A stretch of 60,000 nt of DNA from Symsagittifera roscoffensis (Eukaryota > Xenacoelomorpha > Acoela > Convolutidae): NCBI RefSeq assembly GCF_963678635.1, contig NC_087065.1:23147254-23207253 (forward strand), written 5' to 3'. The translations under genes and the position numbers were made by a program. Each line of letters starts with the position of its first letter. The stretch's first letter is position 1. This document shows, one piece after another, positions 1 to 12,178 of the stretch. The notes under the pieces were generated by a model. The model did no database searches and was not told the origin of the DNA. It saw only the letters and a program-made list of their open reading frames with translations.

Positions 1-1
1 A

Positions 2-2604
2 CTGCTAGAAATTTCTTGGAGGGCGGCCCTCCAGAGATTTTTCGACGAGACGATGCATGCACCTGCGACGGTGGCAGCGTACCTGGCTCATCCGTGCATG
101 AGAACTGATCTGCAGGTACGATTGGCTTGGTGCTTGATGGGCATCAAGAAGGCGGAATATGAAGCCAGTAATGATTCGAAATCACGGGAACAGGAGCTGG
201 AGTTGATGGAAGCTCTGCGAGCGTTGATTTCAAAAGACGATTCTGCGATAGCGTGGGCTAAGCGTAAGGATGCCCTTTGCTTTGTCAGACTCGTGGTGGA
301 TCGTATCCCCACTCCTGTTTTGGGAGAATGTATAAAGATCATTCGGCAAAAGGGAGTTGATTGCGAAAGAAACTTCCTTAGGGCACTCCTGGAACTATAT
401 CAGGATATGCCGTTGACTGTACCAAATAAGGAGTCGAATGACATGGAGAGCTATCGCAAGTTGGAAGAAGTGAGAAGATATTCCAACAAAGAATTGAAAG
501 TGAACCGGGAGTTGATTGAAGCAGTCAAGGGACAAAAAGACTTTGCAACCCTAAGGAAACTGAAGTCGTTCCAATATGTGTCTGGCATACCGGGGATGGC
601 GTATAATCCCTTCGTGAATGAAGAAGCCAGGGAAGCGTACTTCGACTATGAGCAAGTCATAGTACTCAATTTCTGGGTTGAACGGATTAAAGAAACTGGA
701 ATACTGATGGTGGAACAACCCAAGCTGGGAATTATCTTGGAAGAACGAGTGGTCGAACCCTCGGTTCCCGAGCTAAAAGGGCAAATGAGTTTTGATTGTG
801 GTTCTTGGGACGGTCCCTTGAAAACCAGTCTAGTAACGATGTGGGAACTCATGAAGCCTTCTTGGTGTCCTCATCCTAACGCCGGTTTAATCTGGGACAT
901 GACGGCGGATATCACGTTAGACCTGGATGATGACGCAAGTTTACATGATCTGGCCATGATACACCATCTGCTGGCCATGAGGTTGACGAAGCGGAAGAGC
1001 AACCCATCCACGGAGCTATCCGAGGAAAGTCCATCGAGCAGTTGGTTGAAGCAAGGCACACGCTTGGCTCAACATAGTGGGATGGAAGGACATGTTTGCA
1101 ACTTGGGGCACTGCCTGATTACGCTGAGCGAGCAGCATAGACAACTGGCACGATTGTACGGAATATTGAGCATGTCGGATAAGAGTGGAATGGAGTTAGT
1201 CGCGGATTGTCATGGGGTGACGGATGTAAACTTGATCACAGCCTTGGGATTTTGTAGCATGACGAGTTCGATAGAATCGCTTGAGCGCCTGGAGCGTGCC
1301 CATGAGCTAGTGACGTCCCTCAGCGTGGAAGTATTCCCTGGAGCACTGCAGACAGAGCAGAAGATCGGAGGCTGGCGAGAAGCTCTGGAAAACGAAATGA
1401 ATCTGAAGGATAGTGAAGCATATCATAAACCTACTGGTTCAAAATATCTGGTGGGTTCAAGCTCCGCACTAAATTGCAGTAGTAGGTATCCTACACACAT
1501 GGTGGTGATGGATGCGAAGACACAGCAGGCGTTGATTGACCAGTTTTCTCTGTGCCAAAGTGCGTGAGGTTGGCCAGAATGTCAGAGAGGTCATATGATT
1601 TGTTGGCAAAGATCTTTCGGGCAGTCCCGAAGAGATCTGAAGGCGAGTTGCAAGATGTAGTGGGTGAAGAGTTTTTGAGATTGAACGAAGGTAATGTGAG
1701 TGAGTTCCAGAAGCAGAAAGCGAGTGGAGCGTTACCCACTGAATTCCCCACCATAGAAGAGAAAGACGACTTACACAGAATTCTGATGGAGGTGGAACCG
1801 TTGCTGGGAGCCTCAGGGTATCGGACCTGAAGGAACATAGTGAGGACCCATGGGGAGTATCCTTGCCACTGCTTGGCGCAGACGTTGTGGTACCCCAAAC
1901 GCGGGAATCTGACGCTAGTATGGGACGTGGAGGAGTTGTACTCTACGGGGTTGCCCGATCAGAATCAACAGGTGTCAATAGTGGTGGTTAGTGCCATGCT
2001 GGCAGTGAGATGGTTGGAGGCTAACGCGGACACAAGTGAACAGGAGACGGCCGTGCCGACTCCTGAGCAGCTGAGCAACGTGAAGATGAGTCGTGAACTA
2101 GATCTTTTCAGAACCACCTGCAAGGTTCTGAGAATACCCAAAGCCATTGAAAGAATATGGTCAAGGCAAAGATTGATGCCTTGGTTCCGTGCAGTGATGA
2201 CATCGTGGATGTATGAACGCGCGAAGCGTCACATGTCGAGGAACACGGAAGTCTATCAATCTTTCCAGCTAGATATAGGACCGGGAGCCTATAAGAGAGC
2301 ATTCCTGACGCACAGAAACGCGGTCACCACGGCGGTGAAGCGAGTAGCTGTAACGCCTTGTGTAACTGAAGATGAAAAGAAAGAGGTCTTAAGAGCTGAC
2401 CTAGAACGAAATGTGAGCCCATGTCTTCACAACAGCTTTTGTAGGAACCGGGAGCAAAAGGTGAATGTGGACTTGCTACCTTGTTGCAAACCGAGGCTGT
2501 TGGAACAGGAGAGTTGGAGCACGGCCCGCAACTCCATGGACATGCTGGAGAAAGTCCTAGAAGACAGCGAAGCTGAAGACCAGGATGGAGAAGCGATGGA
2601 ATGA
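2..2604 (+). pseudogene. Element A accessory protein C, copy 1 (N-terminus outside window)
   Basis: This is the left duplicate of the gene at 8939-12178; its first part lies outside the window. It is homologous to the intact element B protein at 15170-18391, with shared stretches such as QYVSG, GMAYNPF, PSWCPHP, SVPKCVRLARMS, CPCHCLAQ and LHNSFC. It is broken twice. A single-base deletion near 1541 (relative to the other copy) shifts the frame and gives a stop at 1565-1567. The in-frame TGA at 1828-1830 is shared with the other copy, so it predates the duplication. Reading then stays open to 2604. Function is not recognised; there is no signal peptide or membrane segment. Confidence 0.85.
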
Positions 2605-3377
2605 AGATTATGAACGAAGAGAGTAAGTGAAGACGTGAGCAAAGAAGAGAAGAAAAGGAGAAAAAACTCGATTGTCTTTGTGTGTGAAAACTTAAACCAA
2701 TCAACCAAATTTTGATTATTGAACTTGTTAAACTTTTTGTTTTGATTTAGTTTGGTCAAACCAAACTTTGAAAGTTGTTACAATTGTTAAAATTGTTGAA
2801 AGAAAATTTTAGTTATACTATTTATGTATACATATAGAACGTAGGTGAGTATATTTACCTATTTAAACATGACTGAAGTTTTTAACCTGTGTAAGACACA
2901 ATTTCACTGTGTGGCGACATGGTAAGTTTGGGTAAACTCGCTCGAGAAGGGTGAGTAACTCAATAACTTTCCTAGCCACAGAGTTTCTTAGTTTTAATAT
3001 TGAAAGGACCGCATAAATAACTGATTATACTTGGTGAGTGACGTTAAGTTAATTTTAACGGGTGCGTGGCCGTGCCACGTCCCAACTTTTTAATCACAAA
3101 GAGCGAAAAGAAGTTTTATGGCAAGACGACGTAAGTAGTCAGAAAAGAAATTTTATCTAGGACACTCCTCATTGTGCAAATTTTGTGAAAATGTTGAAAG
3201 GCAGTAAAATGTAGTACGATGCCATTTGTGAACACGTAGTGAGTTGAGGTGGAGCAAATAAATTTCATTTTCTTATGCGATTTGTAAGATTGATTGCAGA
3301 GAACTGGAACACTACTTGACGATAACCCGGTGTTATGCGATCAATAGGGACATTGATGGAGACTTGTCCGGGGAGTA
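2605..3377 (+). other. Element A 3' untranslated region, copy 1
   Basis: AT-rich non-coding stretch between the last accessory stop codon and the start of the LTR. It ends in the polypurine-like motif CCGGGGAGTA. No protein homology seen. Confidence 0.6.
3369..3377 (+). other. Polypurine tract, element A copy 1
   Basis: CGGGGAGTA directly precedes TGTGCC, the inferred LTR start. The same motif and the same TGTGCC junction occur on the minus strand at the end of element B (14730-14740), so it is probably the plus-strand primer site for reverse transcription in both families. Confidence 0.6.
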
Positions 3378-3822
3378 TGTGCCATTCTGCCAGATGGCAC
3401 AGCGCAACCTTCCGGAGACACGAAGAAAAACGAATAAAGGCCTTATTAATGAAAAAGTATTGCGAGGGAGGGTAGGAATATTCTAGAATTCTTATTTTTA
3501 AAATTTCGATTGAAATGTGGATATTTCTCAGAAATACAAAAAAGACGGCCATTTTGACGAAAAACTACGAAAAAACAGAAGAACGACAAATATAGTGGAA
3601 AACGGTCGCACAAGAGACGAGAAATACGAAGCCTCTTATCGTGGCAACAACACACGATAAGACCCTTATCAGCGGATCTTAGTGGAGAAGGAAGCTTCAG
3701 TGGGGAAGGAATATTCCACGGAACCCTACCGTGCCACAAATTGGAAGAGATAAGAACGTTATCTCAGGAAGATTACGGGAGCGGAGGCTTGGTCCCCCAG
3801 AGACTGTTTTATGTGAAGGGAC

Positions 3823-3830
3823 TATATAAA
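3823..3830 (+). promoter_or_regulatory. TATA box in LTR A, copy 1
   Basis: TATATAAA about 445 bp into the LTR, preceded within 190 bp by five GATA-type motifs (3635, 3655, 3665, 3748 and 3759). This is as expected for a U3 promoter. Confidence 0.5.
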
Positions 3831-4012
3831 ACTAACTTTGTAGCTACTTGGATGTCGTGAAACTTTAAATTAACACCGGTATAATTTGATATTTTAGAAT
3901 ATGAGTAGCTAGAAAGAGGAAAGGGTCAATCCATCTCCAATGGATTTAATATAGAACTGTCACACAAAAACATATTAAAATAGGTTGTTCGAGCCGTGTT
4001 TTTAATGGCAAT

Positions 4013-4046
4013 CACGTAGTCTGAGGATCCGAGACTCAGCTATGTG
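4013..4046. other. Imperfect stem-loop in LTR A, copy 1
   Basis: CACGTAG pairs with CTATGTG, and inside it CTGAG pairs with CTCAG, around a GATCC-containing loop. Repeated at 13587-13620. Could be an R-region RNA hairpin. Confidence 0.4.
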
Positions 4047-4250
4047 GTTGTGTTCGCATGTAAACGAAAGCTGATCAAAAGTCGTTTGACTGATGGCCTA
4101 AAAATAGCAACTTTTTACTTAGCCCTAAACAGACCAGAAAATCATCTGGCAAGGTCGAGACGGTGAAAAACGAGTAGGATTAAGCTAACTGACGCCTGCC
4201 AACTGTTAATAGGTACTTTTTCTACGCTCCGTCGCTGTGTAGTATTTGGG

Positions 4251-4275
4251 CGAATGTTACACGGTGTAACATTCG
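4251..4275. other. 25-bp perfect palindrome in LTR A, copy 1
   Basis: CGAATGTTACAC and GTGTAACATTCG are perfect 12-base arms around a single G. It lies 17 bp before the inferred LTR end, and is repeated exactly at 13825-13849. Confidence 0.8.
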
Positions 4276-4292
4276 TCTACTGTAGTCACACA

Positions 4293-5154
4293 TGAGGCTT
4301 AAGAAAAATAGGCCCTATAACCATTGGCTCAAGAGTCAGGGACACTATCTCTTGTGTTTTTCTACCTCAAGAACGGTCGGAGCCAATTCGGTTCGCTTGC
4401 GACATGAGACTGGAACCCGTTACAGCTTAAAGGCCACTACCAAAATACCCCCCCCCCACTCTAGACATAAAAACGTCCCCATACTTAGGTCTCGAAATAC
4501 CCAAAATACATGAACGCCGTTAAAAACCGGGTCGGAACAATCCGCTTAGTTACTTTTTATTGGACAGTGGAACTTTGATCCATTTCAGATGGATCAACCT
4601 AAAACTCGCCTTATCTCAACATAACTATCGTAAAATACACTCGAGAAATTTAAATTGAGAACTCACATGTCGATGCACTTGAGTATGAGGAGTAACTAAG
4701 AGATAAGCAGCTTGAGAATCAAATAATACAACTAAATAAGTTTGATGCTAATTAGTTTTAACAACAGAAGTAAGTTCTGTCTCAAGAATCAAAGTTTCTG
4801 AATGAACCATTGGGACACTCGAGTTGTCCACTCTTCCATTGAATGTTCACTCCTTTCCGTTCGAATAGTCTTCCTTTCTCAAGTCTGTATTCTATTCTCC
4901 TATTTTCAGGATGAGACAGCTCTACTCTCTGATTATTTCGTCTCGAGAAATTGCGAATAGCAATTTCCTGCCTTTTTCTTGAGTAGTTTCCCGCTATTGT
5001 TAATTCGGACGTTCTGATTTTTGATTTTCGCGTTTTCAGTTGGTTCGAGAAAACTGAGCATGACAGGCTCCATTCGAAATTTTTAAAATTAAAACTTCAC
5101 ACCAAACTTACGTGTTTCTCAAGGTCAAACCTCCAGACATGACCGAGGGGCACA
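4293..5154 (-). repeat. LTR of element B (3' LTR), duplicate copy
   Basis: On the plus strand it runs from TGAGG to GGCACA, so on the minus strand it starts TGTGCC and ends CCTCA. It matches 13867-14729 and, more loosely, 35672-36519. It holds the conserved hairpin GAAATTGC-GAATA-GCAATTTC. It belongs to the duplicated segment, so it is not an independent insertion. Confidence 0.85.
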
Positions 5155-5692
5155 TACTCCCCGGACTCGAGATCGATGTCCCCATCGTGTGTTGTCATCT
5201 GCCAGTGAGTCCCAGAGAACCGAGTGTTGCTCAAGATACAGTGCCAGTGGTCATTTACAGAAGTTTGCATCGGACTTAAGTTTATCTGCCTTCCAAAATT
5301 TACAACCATATAAAATTTTCACGCTATCGCTAAACAGCAATCAAAATCTGCACACACCTGCACCCATGAATCCCCGCTTTTTAAGCTGGTAATTTTTAAA
5401 ATTTCTTTTGTCCTATTCAGTCAGGAAATTGTCATGCATCATTTTGACTTATATAATAGATCTATCATATTAATAACAATATCCTATTCGTCTAAAATTT
5501 CTTTTTAGTGAACCCAGATTTCATCCAAGTTCACTCTCAAGCCCCCTCCCTCTCAAGACTCAAGACTCTAGAATTTTCCTTTCGAGCCGCCGGCTCACCT
5601 CGTGTTTTTCGCCTTCGAGGTACCCGACACCGGTGTTCTTGGCACTGTAATTTGTTCCAACAGTGCCTCTTCGTCATCGGAGCTGATCACAA
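5155..5692 (-). pseudogene. Truncated 3' end of element B in the left duplicate
   Basis: Matches 14730-15267: the polypurine tract, the 3' untranslated region and about the last 32 codons of the giant ORF C of element B. It is cut off at the duplication breakpoint at 5692, where unrelated plus-strand element A coding sequence begins. Confidence 0.85.
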
Positions 5693-5963
5693 GGGCAAGT
5701 TTCAGGCAGAGAACAAGCCCAATAACAAGCATCACAAGATGTACAGGCAGTTTGCTAAGCCACCCGGTCAGACGCCTGGCGAGTATTCGAGGGACTACCC
5801 CCGGACGACCACGATGGATGGAGATGACAAGAGATATGGGAAACTGAAGGCCCCAATAGGCGACGGCCTATTTGCAGCTTATGATCCTTTGGATATGAAA
5901 GCTGCCAAGTATCTGATTGTGGCCAGTTCCGCTTATCTCTATACGCCCCGTTCTCTCTTTTAG
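5693..5963 (+). pseudogene. Element A accessory protein A, C-terminal fragment
   Basis: About 90 codons that align with the C-terminal end of the element B ORF at 21438-22556. In both, an RYGK motif is followed by a YD-x-x-D segment and a hydrophobic strand with IVA (KYLIVAS here, RVVIVAGSD in B). It has no start, being cut at the duplication breakpoint, and ends at TAG 5961-5963. The next gene continues in the same frame, so the TAG falls at nearly the same place where B changes from one ORF to the next. Confidence 0.6.
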
Positions 5964-8900
5964 CCCGACGTGATTTTCTTGACGGCGCCTAAAATGGACT
6001 GGGGGCAGGCAATAGGCATGATGATAAGTGTACGAAGGGTGGTCACCATGGAGCCGCAGGTGATAGTGGTTGCAGGCTCAAATGATCATCTGCAAAGCAG
6101 GGGCTTGTTGTCACGTCTGACGGATGGGTCGATCCCGAGCAACGAGGTCATAGGGGAGGCGATAATGACATTGCTCTCGGCGATGGCTGAGGTAGAAGCA
6201 GCAGCAAAACAACGTTTCACCCAAAATGTAGTGAAGGTGGTCTTTGTGTTGTCACCAGGGTACGCTGCATTGCCAGAACCCCTTCAGTTTGTGTACACAA
6301 TGGTCACAACGATAGCAGAGGGGAGGTTCAACGTGATAATTCCTGCCCCCGAACAGAGTAGTAGACCCAGACAATTACTACCCGTCCCGATCTGAGCTTC
6401 CCGCCGTTTGGGCTGACATTTCCAATGCCATGCAGGGAATCAAAGATTGTAGCACAACTCGGTTGGTGCTAGATGAGGTTCTGGGGTTGGAGCTGTCCAA
6501 CTTTGCCAGATTGTTGAAGTTAAGACCAGGGGTAGATGACGATCATCTCTTAGTACAACAGGTGGCTGATGATCTCTGGTTCAGACAGATGGATTATGCC
6601 GAGAACGAGCAGGGCAGGACAGTCAGGAAGAACATGACGTCAGCGGAAGAAGATCTCATGGCAATGGCTTTGCGCACGAAGCCACACAACAACGTATGGT
6701 TGTACTTGTCACCAAGGCTGTGCACCTTGGGTGAGGACGCGTTCGAGCATGCGCCGGCTGTGATAAAAGAGATACACGTGTATCTGAAGAACTTGTTTGA
6801 TGCCCGGGAGTTAGCTAGGGGCATGATGTTGAAATTGATGCAGGACGTAAACACGATGTCACTGGACAAGTTCCAAGCTGACGTGCTAGCCACGAGGGCA
6901 CAGTATGAACGATCGGATGCCATCTTGGGTGGAATGGGAGTGGGATGGGCGCCATCCTTCCTGTCGACGTGCTATCCTAGGGCATCCCGGAACCTGATCG
7001 CGAGTTTCGTCAAAGACATCAGGAAGTTGTCAATTGGCCTGATATTAGCCCTATACGTGACATTTGGTCATGAAAATTTCGTGAAGGGACCGGCGAATCT
7101 CTTCACCCAAGCGTTGGCAGATTTGAGATTGGATGGACTCCTGACTCTGATTGCCATGACCTACGGTCGACTGGGTGATTTGCTTGTGCTGTTGCGTTAC
7201 CCTGAACAACTTCAGGGACCAAGTCGTGAGTTCAATGCACAGTTGGAAACCGCCTCGCTCAGGAAGATGAAAGACTGGAGGACTCTCCTGCTCCAATATC
7301 TCTTGCAACAGAACAGAAGCGTCACGGGAGAAGATAAGGTGGCGACGGATGCGGGTGAATGTAAGCAGTATTGTGGCATGCGCTTGCTGACAGACTTGGC
7401 TGTCATGATGCGGATCGACCCGTTGGCTCTGATTCACGGACTGCGGGAATTCTTCACGGTGGTGTATGGACCGGTGATGTCTTTCGCGTTCCCGGACGTG
7501 CAAGTCAAGGCATACAGGAATTCTGTGTTGTATGTCAACCTGGTCTCAGTCGTGGACTGTTCCGTGCTGAACTGGGTAGAGCAGAGGGAGTTGAGAGGGC
7601 TGGCCAGTGACGATAGGCTGTTCAGAAGAATAGCGGAGCCAGGTTGGGTGTTGATGGATTTCAACAACCACTTCAAGTGCCGAATGGGCCGTGAGGACCT
7701 TTCTCACATCCAGTTTAACCCAAAGCTTTGGAATTTGAGACCAGTAGTGAAGTATACAGGAGCGGCTATGGGAGTTCCACTCTTACCAGAGGCCTATGCG
7801 CATGCGAAAGAGAACTAGCAAGCGTGGCTTTCTGGGTCCAGGCCGCAGCCGGACCAATGCCCTCGATATCCACCGATAAGGAGGATGTTGTTGGGAGCCA
7901 CATCTCCCATCATTGCCCCTCGCATCGGAGCAGCTCGTGATGCGGAGAAGAGAATGCTGAAGTGGAGTGAAGGGATGGAGCCGCGCTTCATCAGCTGGAA
8001 TGTTGCAGCCGCGCACACGTTTGACTTCTCATTTCCTGATGCTTGGAGTAGGAAAAAGATCAAGGCATTACCTTCCAGGAGACCAGAGGTCTCGGCTGAA
8101 ATGTGGAACGAAGTGTATACTCCCACGGATGATTTATCAAGACTGAAGTGGTCAGGAGAAGCGAAAGTAGTGATGCTGGAAGTGGCAAGGGAGATCAGAG
8201 GAGGCTCATACATAACGATAGAGGACCTGGCACCACATGGCGAGGAGTCCGTAGAATTCCTGGTGAACGATGAATTGTTTTATCACGCAGGAGACATGAC
8301 CGTACCGGCTCGGCCGGACTCGGGCATAGACACACGACAAGGCCCTTCAGGACCCAAGCCAAAACCTGATGCAGGTGATGATGAATTGATGGATCAGGAC
8401 GATAACGATAAGGACATCGAGGGAAAGACGGGAAAACCGGGTGAGACGGATCTAGGAGCGTTGGAGAGAGACTTGCTAGAATACCGGTTCAGTGAAGACG
8501 ACGATGGGGAAGTCGATGGGAGTCTATTGCTAATGACGCCATCGTCTTTCATGTCCCCTACAAAGGAGGCGTCGGCCGACTTATCCCCGATGGACCCAAT
8601 AAGCCAGGCGAGAGAATGCAGAAGCAGGGATCCGCAAAGATTGCTCCATGAGTCACCGAGGAGGAGAAAAATCGAGGAATCAATGAGGGCATCCTTCCTG
8701 AGTACGCTACCAGAAGAGGAATGGGAGAGATATCAAAGTGAATTAGAAGGCAAGACAGGGGCAGCCTGGAGCCGAGTGAACTTCATGGAAAGGTCATGGG
8801 ATGTGATACGACGATATGGGACGCAGTCCATAATGAAGGTGGGATTGAACCAACCCATCATGCGCGAGGTCCTGCAGAAAATAGTGAACTCCATGGAGTC

Positions 8901-8979
8901 GGATGTTCTGACCGAGTCAGTTACAGAAGACAAGGCCGATGATCAGCAGGTCACAAGTCACAAAGAAATTACCTGTTAG
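5964..8979 (+). pseudogene. Element A accessory protein B (homologue of the 1008-residue B protein)
   Basis: Aligns over nearly its whole length with the intact element B protein at 18422-21448. Shared landmarks are an AGxNDH motif (AGSNDH here), LVLDEVL, SNFAR-LKL, QYLL-QNR, TGE, FAFPD and P-K-WNL. It is broken by a frameshift near 6370-6395 and by two compensating shifts near 7815 and 7870; the three open pieces are 5970-6395, 6430-7818 and 7885-8979. The C-terminal part is acidic and low-complexity. The end overlaps the start of the next gene by about 40 bp. Possibly SGNH-like at its N-terminus; otherwise unrecognised. Confidence 0.8.
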
Positions 8980-11900
8980 ACGAGCCAGAAAGGGGCTGAA
9001 GCGACTAAAAGGGAAGACAGGAAGTCGAGCCGTGAACCCGAGAGTGGTGAAGTCGCAAGCCAGCGCAGTGGTGGCCTCTTTAACGAGCGCAGGTCGTTCA
9101 GGCGAGAGCGGGCAAGGAGATGGTGCAACACTGACAGGGGGAGAAAAAGAGAATCTGATACCCCCTATGCTCTTGGCAGGTCTGACCACGACAGCCGTGA
9201 GATCATAGAAAACAGCACGAACCCTGGCAGACACTAAATTAGAGATGGAGATCATCAGTGAATGTGGATCTGGAGGACTTGAAGATTACAGGCCATCGCG
9301 GACCAACATGGCCAAGTTGAAACTGGAAGGACAACTCGACGTGGTCGAGTACAGTCGAGTCACTGTGCCGGAATCGGTCCACATGGGAGATCCAGCAGGG
9401 GGTTATGTGGAGATTTTGAAAGCGAGAAACTCCGCAAGAGGGCACCTGATGGCTTGGAGCGAGAAGCGAGCCATGCAGGAATATCTGAAAGAGCTTACGG
9501 AGATTTCAAACTTAAATCGGAAAGAATACGGCACGGTAATGTCCTCTGAAGGGAACGAAATCGGGTTGGAAAAACTGCTAGAAATTTCTTGGAGGGCGGC
9601 CCTCCAGAGATTTTTCGACGAGACGATGCATGCACCTGCGACGGTGGCAGCGTACCTGGCTCATCCGTGCATGAGAACTGATCTGCAGGTACGATTGGCT
9701 TGGTGCTTGATGGGCATCAAGAAGGCGGAATATGAAGCCAGTAATGATTCGAAATCACGGGAACAGGAGCTGGAGTTGATGGAAGCTCTGCGAGCGTTGA
9801 TTTCAAAAGACGATTCTGCGATAGCGTGGGCTAAGCGTAAGGATGCCCTTTGCTTTGTCAGACTCGTGGTGGATCGTATCCCCACTCCTGTTTTGGGAGA
9901 ATGTATAAAGATCATTCGGCAAAAGGGAGTTGATTGCGAAAGAAACTTCCTTAGGGCACTCCTGGAACTATATCAGGATATGCCGTTGACTGTACCAAAT
10001 AAGGAGTCGAATGACATGGAGAGCTATCGCAAGTTGGAAGAAGTGAGAAGATATTCCAACAAAGAATTGAAAGTGAACCGGGAGTTGATTGAAGCAGTCA
10101 AGGGACAAAAAGACTTTGCAACCCTAAGGAAACTGAAGTCGTTCCAATATGTGTCTGGCATACCGGGGATGGCGTATAATCCCTTCGTGAATGAAGAAGC
10201 CAGGGAAGCGTACTTCGACTATGAGCAAGTCATAGTACTCAATTTCTGGGTTGAACGGATTAAAGAAACTGGAATACTGATGGTGGAACAACCCAAGCTG
10301 GGAATTATCTTGGAAGAACGAGTGGTCGAACCCTCGGTTCCCGAGCTAAAAGGGCAAATGAGTTTTGATTGTGGTTCTTGGGACGGTCCCTTGAAAACCA
10401 GTCTAGTAACGATGTGGGAACTCATGAAGCCTTCTTGGTGTCCTCATCCTAACGCCGGTTTAATCTGGGACATGACGGCGGATATCACGTTAGACCTGGA
10501 TGATGACGCAAGTTTACATGATCTGGCCATGATACACCATCTGCTGGCCATGAGGTTGACGAAGCGGAAGAGCAACCCATCCACGGAGCTATCCGAGGAA
10601 AGTCCATCGAGCAGTTGGTTGAAGCAAGGCACATGCTTGGCTCAACATAGTGGGATGGAAGGACATGTTTGCAACTTGGGGCACTGCCTGATTACGCTGA
10701 GCGAGCAGCATAGACAACTGGCACGATTGTACGGAAGATTGAGCATGTCGGCTAAGAGTGGAATGGAGTTAGTCGCGGATTGTCATGGGGTGACGGATGT
10801 AAACTTGATCACAGCCTTGGGATTTTGTAGCATGACGAGTTCGATAGAATCGCTTGAGCGCCTGGAGCGTGCCCATGAGCTAGTGACGTCCCTCAGCGTG
10901 GAAGTATTCCCTGGAGCACTGCAGACAGAGCAGAAGATCGGAGGCTGGCGAGAAGCTCTGGAAAACGAAATGAATCTGAAGGATAGTGAAGCATATCATA
11001 AACCTACTGGTTCAAAATATCTGGTGGGTTCAAGCTCCGCACCAAATTGCAGTAGTAGGTATCCTACACACATGGTGGTGATGGATGCGAAGACACAGCA
11101 GGCGTTGATTGACCAACTTTTCTCTGTGCCAAAGTGCGTGAGGTTGGCCAGAATGTCAGAGAGGTCATATGATTTGTTGGCAAAGATCTTTCGGGCAGTC
11201 CCGAAGAGATCTGAAGGCGAGTTGCAAGATGTAGTGGGTGAAGAGTTTTTGAGATTGAACGAAGGTAATGTGAGTGAGTTCCAGAAGCAGAAAGCGAGTG
11301 GAGCGTTACCCACTGAATTCCCCACCATAGAAGAGAAAGACGACTTACACAGAATTCTGATGGAGGTGGAACCGTTGCTGGGAGCCTCAGGGTATCGGAC
11401 CTGAAGGAACATAGTGAGGACCCATGGGGAGTATCCTTGCCACTGCTTGGCGCAGACGTTGTGGTACCCCAAACGCGGAAATCTGACGCTAGTATGGGAC
11501 GTGGAGGAGTTGTACTCTACGGGGTTGCCCGATCAGAATCAACAGGTGTCAATCGTGGTGGTTAGTGCCATGCTGGCAGTGAGATGGTTGGAGGCTAACG
11601 CGGACACAAGTGAACAGGAGACGGCCGTGCCGACTCCTGAGCAGCTGAGCAACGTGAAGATGAGTCGTGAACTAGATCTTTTCAGAACCACCTGCAAGGT
11701 TCTGAGAATACCCAAAGCCATTGAAAGAATATGGTCAAGGCAAAGATTGATGCCTTGGTTCCGTGCAGTGATGACATCGTGGATGTATGAACGCGCGAAG
11801 CGTCACATGTCGAGGAACACGGAAGTCTATCAATCTTTCCAGCTAGATATAGGACCGGGAGCCTATAAGAGAGCATTCCTGACGCACAGAAACGCGGTCA

Positions 11901-12178
11901 CCACGGCGGTGAAGCGAGTAGCTGTAACGCCTTGTGTAACTGAAGATGAAAAGAAAGAGGTCTTAAGAGCTGACCTAGAACGAAATGTGAGCCCATGTCT
12001 TCACAACAGCTTTTGTAGGAACCGGGAGCAAAAGGTGAATGTGGACTTGCTACCTTGTTGCAAACCGAGGCTGTTGGAACAGGAGAGTTGGAGCACGGCC
12101 CGCAACTCCATGGACATGCTGGAGAAAGTCCTAGAAGACAGCGAAGCTGAAGACCAGGATGGAGAAGCGATGGAATGA
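8939..12178 (+). pseudogene. Element A accessory protein C, copy 2 (two in-frame stops)
   Basis: One reading frame runs 1,079 codons from ATG 8939 to the stop at 12176-12178, interrupted only by TAG (9206-9208) and TGA (11402-11404). Its length nearly equals the intact element B homologue. The first 90 residues are basic, as in B. Conserved Cys/His motifs include SWCPHP, SVPKCVRLARM, GEYPCHCLAQT and LHNSFCRNRE. No frameshift occurs over 3.2 kb, unlike the neighbouring gene, so either the stops are recent or readthrough was tolerated. Function unknown; the Cys/His motifs could bind zinc, which is inference. Confidence 0.8.

Larger units (their letters stand above)
3378..4292 (+). repeat. LTR of element A, copy 1
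   Basis: Starts TGTGCC after a polypurine tract and ends in CA next to the LTR of element B. It contains a TATA box at 3823-3830 and a cluster of GATA motifs upstream of it. No 5' LTR of the same element lies in the window, so the boundaries rest on the primer motif and TG/CA ends only. The right end is uncertain by about 8 bp. Confidence 0.6.
1..5692. repeat. Left copy of a 9.6-kb tandem duplication
   Basis: Positions 1-5692 match 9574-15267 almost base for base. By eye I find about two dozen substitutions plus two single-base indels (one near 1541, one in the poly-C run near 4448). The copy ends abruptly at 5692, where this copy runs into element A coding sequence while the other continues into element B. 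The left limit lies outside the window. It is a recent segmental duplication or an assembly artefact. Confidence 0.93.

Noticed and set aside
4292-4513. 73-residue ORF within LTR B (also 35671-36003)
   Set aside because: Chance frame in an LTR; not kept in the 13867 copy and not on the transcribed strand of the element.
11402-11404. TGA as a selenocysteine codon in element A protein C
   Set aside because: The intact homologue has an ordinary residue (Leu region) there and no SECIS-like structure was recognised; simple nonsense or readthrough is more likely.
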